A program made the position numbers and the translations under genes. From a virus, in IMG/VR virus record IMGVR_UViG_3300013010_000055, positions 1 to 27,059 of that record: 27,059 nt of DNA, one strand, 5' to 3'. The notes under the pieces are model-generated. The model had not been told where the DNA came from and made no database searches. It worked only from the letters and a program-made list of their open reading frames with translations. Positions 14,364 to 22,200 of this stretch are shown here, one piece after another. The number at the start of each line of letters is the position of its first letter. The first letter of the stretch is position 1.

Positions 14364-14671
14364 TGCAGGTTAGCTGGAAAGAAACTCTGGAAAACCTACG
14401 AGTAAGCGAGCCGTTACCATTCCCAGTAACAGTGTCAAGACGTAAGCTATCCAACGGGTTACAGGGTTATTGTAAATTGTTAATGAACGGCACTACGAAG
14501 ATAAGCATCGTAGTGGATAAGAAACTATCGGAAGGTATGCAAGCAGATGTGCTAGTGCATGAGTGGGCACACGGTCTACTCACGCCACTAGTCCATGAGT
14601 ATACCGAGCACGGTAGTTTGTGGGGTATGATGTACGCACGTTGCTACAGAGCCGCATACATTAGTAGCTAG
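14363..14671 (+). CDS. SprT-like zinc metallopeptidase, 102 aa
   Basis: Minimal zincin. LVHEWAHGLL gives the HExxH zinc site (H66, E67, H70), and EHGSLWGMMYARCY provides the third ligand His83 with the H.S.WG motif typical of small phage SprT/DUF45-like peptidases. Beta strands SISIVVDKKL-like lie before it (TTKISIVVDKKLSEG). At 102 aa it is only the catalytic core. It follows the phosphoesterase by a 1-nt overlap. Substrate unknown; the SprT fold in cells acts on DNA-protein crosslinks, but for phage versions this is not established. The stop codon overlaps the end of the convergent minus gene by 11 nt. Confidence 0.8.
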   Translation: MQVSWKETLENLRVSEPLPFPVTVSRRKLSNGLQGYCKLLMNGTTKISIVVDKKLSEGMQADVLVHEWAHGLLTPLVHEYTEHGSLWGMMYARCYRAAYISS

Positions 14672-14912
14672 TCACGATATTCCAGACTAGTGTGCCGATA
14701 GCACCGAGCACACCAAGACTGATCCACCGCTTCATCGACTCCTGCTCTGTGCGGAAGTCCTCAAGCGCGTGGATCTTTTCTTGTTGCAGCGCAAACTCTG
14801 TAAAGAGTCCTTTCTTCCCATTGCCACGAAGAGATACGTCAATCCTGTCTACAGTTTCCTGTAGATCATCAAGCTTTCTGCTAAGTTGGAGGATATCTTG
14901 ACTACTCACCAT
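14661..14912 (-). CDS. Coiled-coil, one-TM lysis-associated protein (XhlA-like), 83 aa
   Basis: Start chosen at 14912 after AAGAAGAG, inside the preceding gene's end. The N-terminal ~60 residues are a predicted coiled coil (SRKLDDLQETVDRIDVSLRG; FALQQEKIHALEDFRTEQE). Residues ~64-81 (ISLGVLGAIGTLVWNIV) form one transmembrane helix, followed by a short tail. This architecture is shared with XhlA/holin-accessory proteins. It is last in the minus-strand lysis cluster, downstream of a two-TM holin candidate and a u-spanin, which supports a lysis role such as holin or antiholin partner. Family assignment is by architecture only. Confidence 0.65.
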   Translation of the reverse strand: MVSSQDILQLSRKLDDLQETVDRIDVSLRGNGKKGLFTEFALQQEKIHALEDFRTEQESMKRWISLGVLGAIGTLVWNIVTSY

Positions 14913-15267
14913 CACTCTTCTTTGGTTTTTCTTCTTTACCGTCAACGATGCTCTTAAGAATCGCAGCCAGCGATGTCACCACGAGCGTGATAAGCCCCGT
15001 GATTGTGCCTAAAGATTCTGCTGGCAAATACAAGCACGAAAACAGGAAAATTGTCACCATGAGAGTCATGTACAATCCTGCCCATGTGCTCAGGTGAAGC
15101 GAAGCAAGCTCGGAAGCTGACTGCTTTGCCTTCATCTCTGCCATGCGAGCCTTAGCCTCGACTTCACGAAGCATTACCTCCGCTTGCGTATCAATCACAT
15201 TCGCTCTGCGCGTCTGATCTGCTTCTGTCATTGGTCGAATCCTTTTAAGTAGCCAGTCTAGTGCCAT
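14902..15267 (-). CDS. Holin candidate, two TM segments, 121 aa
   Basis: Likely holin that permeabilises the inner membrane. Basic N-terminus (DWLLKRIRP), an Ala/Glu-rich helix (residues ~25-55, QAEVMLREVEAKARMAEMKAKQ), then two transmembrane segments: ~62-82 (WAGLYMTLMVTIFLFSCLYL) and ~86-107 (LGTITGLITLVVTSLAAILKSIV). The tail is charged (KEEKPKKSDGE). A two-TM layout with charged ends fits class II or related holins. The ATG lies within the end of the u-spanin gene (10-nt overlap). An alternative reading is a virion membrane protein; cluster context favours holin. Confidence 0.65.
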   Translation of the reverse strand: MALDWLLKRIRPMTEADQTRRANVIDTQAEVMLREVEAKARMAEMKAKQSASELASLHLSTWAGLYMTLMVTIFLFSCLYLPAESLGTITGLITLVVTSLAAILKSIVDGKEEKPKKSDGE

Positions 15268-15680
15268 TGGTTGTTACGCCGAGCCTTCCAAGCCACAGCT
15301 AAAACAAAAATAAGAAGTATAAATGCTGCAATCAGAAGCACCCATTTAGGAGGAGGCTCTACCCCGTCACGGATGTTCATTTTTATTTCTGGCTCCGCAA
15401 TTTCAGCCTCTGCTTCTAAGGCTGCTGTACGGATCTCTGCTCGTTCTTCTACGGACATGCGTTCATGCCCTATTTCAGGGAGATGCCACGTTAGAGCGGC
15501 GTACGTGCTCTCTGAGGCTCCCTCATACTTACCATCTAATTGGCCTAGTTTGTTTTCACCGTAGTGATCGCCAGAACTAGCCCCAAATGTAAGCTCATCA
15601 GGAAGTAGGGTGTTGCCTACCTCTGTTGCGGTACAAGAAACCAACAACAGAGGCAGGACAACGAAAAAAGATTTTACCAT
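15258..15680 (-). CDS. Unimolecular spanin (u-spanin) candidate, 140 aa
   Basis: The last step of lysis in Gram-negative hosts disrupts the outer membrane. This protein has both anchors needed in one chain: an N-terminal lipoprotein signal (MVKSFFVVLPLLLVSC, lipobox LVSC with Cys16) and a C-terminal transmembrane helix (~113-131, WVLLIAAFILLIFVLAVAW) followed by a basic cytoplasmic tail (KARRNNQWH). Between them lies a ~95-residue periplasmic segment with a helical, acidic part (VEERAEIRTAALEAEAEIAEPE). This is the T1 gp11-type u-spanin layout, in contrast to the two-gene T7 gp18.5/18.7 spanins. It is next to the holin candidate. ATG 15680 overlaps the upstream stop by 7 nt. Confidence 0.8.
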   Translation of the reverse strand: MVKSFFVVLPLLLVSCTATEVGNTLLPDELTFGASSGDHYGENKLGQLDGKYEGASESTYAALTWHLPEIGHERMSVEERAEIRTAALEAEAEIAEPEIKMNIRDGVEPPPKWVLLIAAFILLIFVLAVAWKARRNNQWH

Positions 15681-15931
15681 TTTACTTTGTTAGCCCAGTA
15701 CGCAGCACTGAGCGGTCCTCTGGCTATGTTTTTAGCATGTCGAGCCTTGAAGGAACGAGATCTAGCTGTATTGCCTCTGTCCCCAGTCTTTCCTTGCTGA
15801 CCAAAACGAATTGTTTTGATCGTGCCTTTAGATTTGGCAACAACCACATGAGACTTCGTCTTGTGGGACGGGGTGCGCTTAGGTTTGTTAAACCCTGACA
15901 CACCAGCCCTAGCTAACCGAGGGTCTTTCAT
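15674..15931 (-). CDS. DUF6321-like basic protein, 85 aa
   Basis: Small, strongly basic protein. The start is at 15931, where ATGA overlaps the stop of the upstream lipoprotein gene. Conserved-looking segments are NKPKRTPSHKTKSHVVVAKSKG, IRFGQQGKTGDRG and SFKARHAKNIARGPLSAAYWANKVKW, which I recognise as typical of the DUF6321 family found in many aquatic phages. No TM segment. The basic character suggests binding to nucleic acid or to an acidic partner, possibly in the virion, but function is unknown. Confidence 0.7.
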   Translation of the reverse strand: MKDPRLARAGVSGFNKPKRTPSHKTKSHVVVAKSKGTIKTIRFGQQGKTGDRGNTARSRSFKARHAKNIARGPLSAAYWANKVKW

Positions 15932-16233
15932 ACAGCAGCTTCCTCCTCTTCTTCCACAACCTCCCACTCTTCAGCGTCCTTCTTTGCCTTGTGCTTCTTA
16001 GCAGCAAACAAAGCAGCAGCACCGCCAAGCATGGTAGCGACAGCACCACCCATAGCAGGGTTGCCTGTCATCATTGTGGTGATTGTGCCAGCTTGCTCGG
16101 CAAGCATGGGAGCACTCTCCATCATGGTGTCACCCATTTCAACAGCTTGCTCTTCACCACCGGGGAGAAGTTTGCCAACGGTTGCACAGGCAGGAATAAA
16201 AAAGTAGATAGGGATGAGGCTGAGTTTTTTCAT
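15928..16233 (-). CDS. Small lipoprotein-like membrane protein, 101 aa
   Basis: Start taken at 16233 (MKKLSLIPIYFFIPAC), 2 nt after the giant gene's stop. The upstream in-frame start at 16314 would lie inside the giant gene and bury the signal. Hydrophobic N-terminus with a lipobox-like IPAC (Cys16; Pro at -2 is unusual). A second hydrophobic, Gly/Ala-rich stretch (~59-78, PAMGGAVATMLGGAAALFAA) could span a membrane. It is followed by a Lys-rich turn and a highly acidic tail (EEWEVVEEEEEAAV). It could be a lysis accessory or a virion/ejection membrane protein; context does not decide. Confidence 0.65.
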   Translation of the reverse strand: MKKLSLIPIYFFIPACATVGKLLPGGEEQAVEMGDTMMESAPMLAEQAGTITTMMTGNPAMGGAVATMLGGAAALFAAKKHKAKKDAEEWEVVEEEEEAAV

Positions 16234-16235
16234 AG

Positions 16236-19200
16236 TTATTTTTCTAATTGTCGGACAACGGGTTGAAGAAGAGGGTGCTTTAACCAACCAAACACACGTT
16301 TGGTCCGCGCCCAATCATGGTATTCAAAGTCTCGCTGCCCAGTGCCTATGCCAATAGCGGCTCGACCAGACCCAGCAATATCGCCAAGCCATGAGAACAA
16401 CGGGACTTGTTCAAAAGTTGAATCAGCTAGTCCGTAACGGTGCGTATTACCGTACGTGTCAACACCAAGAGTCAAACTTAGTGCTGGGTTAGCTACATCC
16501 ATTAGCGTTCCAGAGAACGGGGAGCGTGATATTGCTCCGATAGCCAAACGAGTTGGGCTCATGCGTTCTTTTAATTTGCGGCGACCGTCAGCGCTATCTT
16601 CGTAAGCAAAGAGGTTACTTAACATGTAAGTAAACAAACCGCCCATAGCACTTGTTGTAAACATCATTGCTGCACGACCGTCAGCGGCTGTTACGTTTCT
16701 TGTCAAGACGTTACGGTGCGCTGAAATACCAAAGCGTCTAAACTGAAGAAGGATATGTCCAAGAGCGCGGTGCAGCCCTGACTTCGCAAACCACTCAGGA
16801 AGGTCAGTCCTATCTCCTCGCGTTACGTTTGCCAAGACTTCAGAGTACATAGCGTTCATAAACTTAGCTGCAACAATCTGATCATCCCACTCGTCAAGGT
16901 TTAAACTCAAGGAGTCCAAGCCATTTTCCCCAGTGGTGTTTCGCATGTGCTTTCTAAGCTGCGCTGTCATAGCGTTCCAATCATCAAGCGTTATACCCAT
17001 CTGAGAGAGCCGTGCCTGATTAGGTACATCACCCTTTAGCATGGCTTGCACGTTTGCGTACGTGTTGATTCGCATAGACATTTCTTCTGTCCATTGAGTA
17101 ATCGGGTTTAGACCTGACAACTCAGCCGTTATGTTTGTTGCGCCTTTAAGCAACCTGCGTGCGTCAGCAGCAAAGTTAGATCCCGGCATACCTTCTTCAA
17201 GGTGTTGCGACATAAAGTCTAGCTTGCCAAAGCGCCTTGCTGAAAGACCCATGCCCTGCGCCTCAAGCATAAACTTAATGTCTTTGCGCGAGATAGGTAT
17301 TTCACCAGTACTGACTCTACGAAGCACTCCGTTTGCCTTAAGCATGTTGGCAATCCCCCGCCCAAACAGCGTAGGAATAACTTCACTTAGTGCCGCTCTT
17401 CCAAAAGTAGATCCATAACCAAAGGAGAACACGGCATCTTTAAACATTGATGCATTCTCACCAAACTTAACTGAGTCTTGGAAACCCCGTCCTCGCGCCG
17501 TACGGATAACCATGTCAAGTTGTTCTGTTATGTGGCGAACATCAAGACCTCGTGCTCTAGCGTCATCAACAATAAACGACTTGATATCATCAAGGTTGGT
17601 GAACAGTCCCGGCCTTCCAAGTTTGTTGTTAAATCGTTTAATTGTTTCTGCAACAAGTGTGCTGCTAATAACTTCCCAGTTGTACCTATCCGTAAGGTTA
17701 AACATGTTTGATTCAAACAGTTCACGGATATCTACGTTACGCTGGCCTGACTTACCAACTAGCTCAAGGTGCGCTGTTTCGTCCATAGCAATGCGATGCA
17801 GTGCACGCCCCGGTCCTTTTTCTGACTGGGCAAAGAAAGCCGCCATTTCATCTGCTTGCTCAGGATCTATCCCAAACTCTTTAACAAGCTTATCTGCAAA
17901 CTTAGATGGATCTCGTGTAGTACGCGGATCGTTAAGCCAAGTCATCCCAGACTTTGCTTGGCCTGACTTGGTTAGGTACATCTTTGCAAACTTGTCTGCG
18001 TTCTCTTTGTTTAACTTAGGGTTCCCAAGCCGAAGAGCATGCGAAAGAAGTTTTGTTACGTTCTTTTCACCAAACTCCAATAATAATTTTTGATACTTGG
18101 TTGTTGAGAAAATACGAGGGACGTAGTTAGGGTTGTCAGGGATATCCTTCCAACGCTCAGGGTCATTCTTTTTAAGCCACTTAAGAATGTCTCGATAATG
18201 ATCTTGATGTAACAACGCAGCATCGCGTACCAACTTATCAGAGTCGCTTAGTTGCCTTCTAGGAATTGACATCATTTTTGGATCACCAAGATGTCGCGTA
18301 ATCTGCTCACCAAACTCTTCCTGAGCAAGGCCAGCAAGGTGTTTTGCAAAGCCCATTTTATTTAACTTGCGCCACTTGTGGTAGATGTCCCACGACTCTA
18401 AACGAGCTTTGGCAAACCGACCTGTTCTAAGCTGTTGGCGTGTAGTTTCAATACCTAAACGGTTAATGCCGTCAGCAGCATCTACAACAGGTTTGATTGT
18501 TCCATCAGCAGACTGCATGCCAGCCTGATTACCATATACGTCAAACCCTAAAAAGCGCATCGCTCCGCTTACACTTGACTGCGCTCTTGTTTTAAGAGAG
18601 TTCCATACCTTGTCCCCAGTGCCAAGTACATTGCCAAGAATCCGAGGGCTAACGCCAACGTCGCCAAAAGCTTCTTCAGCCGTAATGCCAGCTTCGTCTA
18701 AAGCTTTTTGCACATCATCAAATGCTCCGGGATCCTGTTGCCCGTGATCTGCATTGTTCTTTCTACGTGTAAGCGCATCATGTCGTGTAGTTAACTCATC
18801 GAGTTGATTCATTAACTGATTCGGTGCGGTAACCTCACCTGTGCGTTTGTTGTAGATAAAGAAAACATCCTGTGCTCCTGTGTTAAAGATCTTCTTAGCA
18901 GGAGGAACAAAGTCTGAGTCAACACGGCCACTAATAACCTCACCACGACCGTCTAGTACAACGATATCTTCGTCGGTAAGGCTGGTGTCTTTCTTTGTCT
19001 TTTTACCAACAACCTTTCCGTCAGGTGTTTTAAGCTCGCGTGCTTTTGCTTTTGTAGGTTTAACTTCTAGATCATCAAGCGCAGCTTTCAAAGCTTGCCA
19101 AACAGGAAGACGCCTAAGTGCGGGTATATCGGCTAGGCGCTCAAGGGCGGCTCGACCGACCTCTGCCTTCCCTCTGACCGCCTTCCGGGCTTGGTTGAGC

Positions 19201-22200
19201 GTTGCTACCTCTTCAGAAAGATCTTGCTCTGTGCGTGCAAGTTGTTGCTCTCTCCATGCTCGAACATCGTCAGCTTGCTTCTGACGTTTATTTCTTCTGA
19301 TAATTAACTGCGCTTCTTCAATGGCAGCAGACTTTGTTCGTGCTTGTAGTTTGATTGAGTTACGTGAAGAACCATGCAAGTCAAGCTCAAAAACCTTCTT
19401 GCTTCCTCGCGTTAACGGAGCACCTGTCTCATCACTTACACGAATAACAACAAACGTATCTTCGATTGTGCCAGTTATCTCAGTGGCAACTGAGTTCTTG
19501 CCTTCTTGTTTTTTTAGATCGCTTAGTGTTTTAGTTAGCTGCGCTGACAGTGCGTCTACTTCCGCACGAGCCGCATCGTAAGCTTCTACACGGATCGGAT
19601 CAGGCGCAATGGGCTCAGGCTCAGGTTTAATCTTACCGCCCTTTGTGGGGTGTACACGCTTGGGTCGGATAGGCTCAGGCTTGGGCTCAGGCTTAGTCCG
19701 CTTTACCAAGCGTTCTTTTCTAGGTTTTGTTGTATTGCCAGTATCAGGATCAACAATAGGTCCCGGCTCGGTAATAGGTTCAGACTTACCCGAAGGAACT
19801 TTTCTAGGTGGCTGGACGCCTTCACCAATCTTTTTACCAATCACTTCGGCAGCCTTATGGCCGTCCAGCAATGACTGCATAAGTTCGTCTGACGCCCAGT
19901 CCATGTCATCAAGAACTTCGACTACACCTTTAATGCCATTTTGATCCATTAACTGACCAAGCACTGCTTGAAATTCAGGTGCGGTAAACTCAGTTTCTTT
20001 GACACCACCAAGCAGAATCTTAAGTTGCGCTTCTACAGCGGCGTCAACTTCGTGTTTTGTTCGGGGCATTGTAGAAGTAAGGTTACCTGCTTTTACATCC
20101 TCCGTAGCTGTTTTAATAAACTTATCCCGCTGCCTCAGCAGTGCCGTAGCTAACTTACTTCCTTTTTTAACATTAGGTCTAATGCCTAGAGTAAGTGCTG
20201 CAACAACATCAAGAGTTTGTATTACTCCCGGAGATACGTCAGACATTTCCTTAAGTGTGCCAGTTATCTTGTCCAACATCTTACCCCAAAAAGTGTTAAC
20301 AGCTACTTCAGCTTTTGCCTCGGCTGCTAAAAACTTTTTACTACGCGATGCTGCACGCATCCTGCGCATAACAAACGTAGACATTAACTGAGCACCAAAC
20401 TCAGTTGTCATAGAGACGTAGTGACCAACATCTCGTGTCCCCATAACAGACCGAACAAACTCTGGGTACGAATCACCAAGATCTGATTTAATTTCGTTAG
20501 CTGTTTTTACAAGTAAACTTTGCGTTTCAGTCCCCACGTACCTTGCACCACCCTGAAGTGTGATTGTCTTAGGCTTTGCTTTTCGCCCACTAGGGAGCAA
20601 TATTTGTTCGCTTGATACGCCATCTAAAATATGACCAAGCTCGTGAAGCAAAACAGACAAAGGCGATCTTTCAGCGGGAGATGTTCTTCCAGAAGTCATT
20701 AATGCGCGTTTGCTTAACTCGATAACTTTTCTATCAACTCTGTAGTTCTGTGTCTTAGGAATACCAACACCACGACCGGGAGCGCTAGGATTAATGAAAC
20801 CTCTCGCTGCCCCAAATGTTCGCTCGGTACCGCCAGTTACCAGTTGTCTTGGACTTACTGCAAAATTAACTAAGTATGGGTGAGCGTTTAGATTGACTGT
20901 CTTTAACGCCATGTCAAGCAGTTCAACATCTGTGTCGCTCAACATGCCGTCTTTCCACAGCTTGTGTATAGCCTTTAAGTAGTTGCGTTTTTCAGGATGT
21001 AGGCTCCAGACATCATCTTGAAATAACTTACGCGCTTTTTTAAGATCAGACCAAGACTTGTAAGCTGTTGGAGGGACATGCTCATAGTCAGGTATAGGAG
21101 TAACGCCTTCTGCTGGCGCGTCCGGGGTTTCTTTGGCTGTCGGAAAATCAAAATCAGTTTGTTTAATGTCTTTAAATTGACCGTAACCGTAGCCGCGTTC
21201 GTTTTTAAGGACTTTAACGTCAAGGTCTTCCAGAAGCCCAGTTAGGTCAAACCCAACTGCCTCTCCTGTCTTGGGATCAATACGCTGACCGCCTTTAATA
21301 AGTACAGGAACAAGACCATCGCCTAGCTCATCCATAGCCGCCACACGGTGCCGCCCATCGTGCCCTGTTACTTCGTATGCACCTTCACGACTTGGCTTAC
21401 CTTTTGATGCAGCCTCGCGTGACACAGTTAAGGTGGGCAGTTCGTCCATTTTTGTTCCTGCCTCCATAAGATCACGGACACTATCTACAGACTGCCCCTT
21501 GTCTCCTATAGTGCCTTCACGCAGAGGAACAGTAAAAGAACCAAACTCATCAGGAGTCATGTAGACAAGGTGTACATTACTCTCTGGGTCATTTGATAAC
21601 CGCCGTGCTTCTTCGAGAGCTTCATCAGCAAACCTAATGTCACCAGATCGTCCTATACTCTCCGAAGGAGCGGCAACTTCTCGCTTTAAGCTGTCGCGTT
21701 TGTCCGTTGCTATGCGAAGTCTGCGCTTAAGGTCATTAATAAAATTACGTGCGTTTGTAATTTCAGGCGTATCATTAACGCGAACTTGTGTGTTTTTAAG
21801 CTTAGACTTTGTGACTCTTGGGGGAAGAAGGATCTCAACATCCTTCTGACCAACAGTCCTTTGTCTGCCCGGAGTTAAAACATCCGCACCCTTTACGTCA
21901 GGACCGCCTGTAAGAATAGGGCGATCTCCCTCAACTCCACGGATCTCTCCAAAGTCTACATCCATGACATCTTCGCCATCAGCGTTTTTGTACACTCGTG
22001 TGACTACGCCAATCTCGTGCGTCTTTGGATCGTAGATTAGATTGCCGCTACGCTTCGGGCTGTCAAGTGCAGCTTGCTTTGCTTCACGCTCTGCTTGCAG
22101 AACCTTATCTCTTGCCGCATTAAGTTTTTTGCGTACTCGTTTTTGTTGTCCTCTTGTCAAGCGCTCTAACGCTGACGTAGACAACTTAGCTAAAGACTCA

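Noticed and set aside
16234-16314. Longer start (16314) for the small lipoprotein
   Set aside because: It would overlap the giant gene by 79 nt and hide the MKKLSLIP signal sequence, which follows the giant stop directly.
17512-18093. Plus-strand 193-codon frame antisense to the giant gene
   Set aside because: Composition (Ser/Arg/Leu rich) is typical of an antisense shadow, and the opposite strand has a continuous 2685-codon gene.
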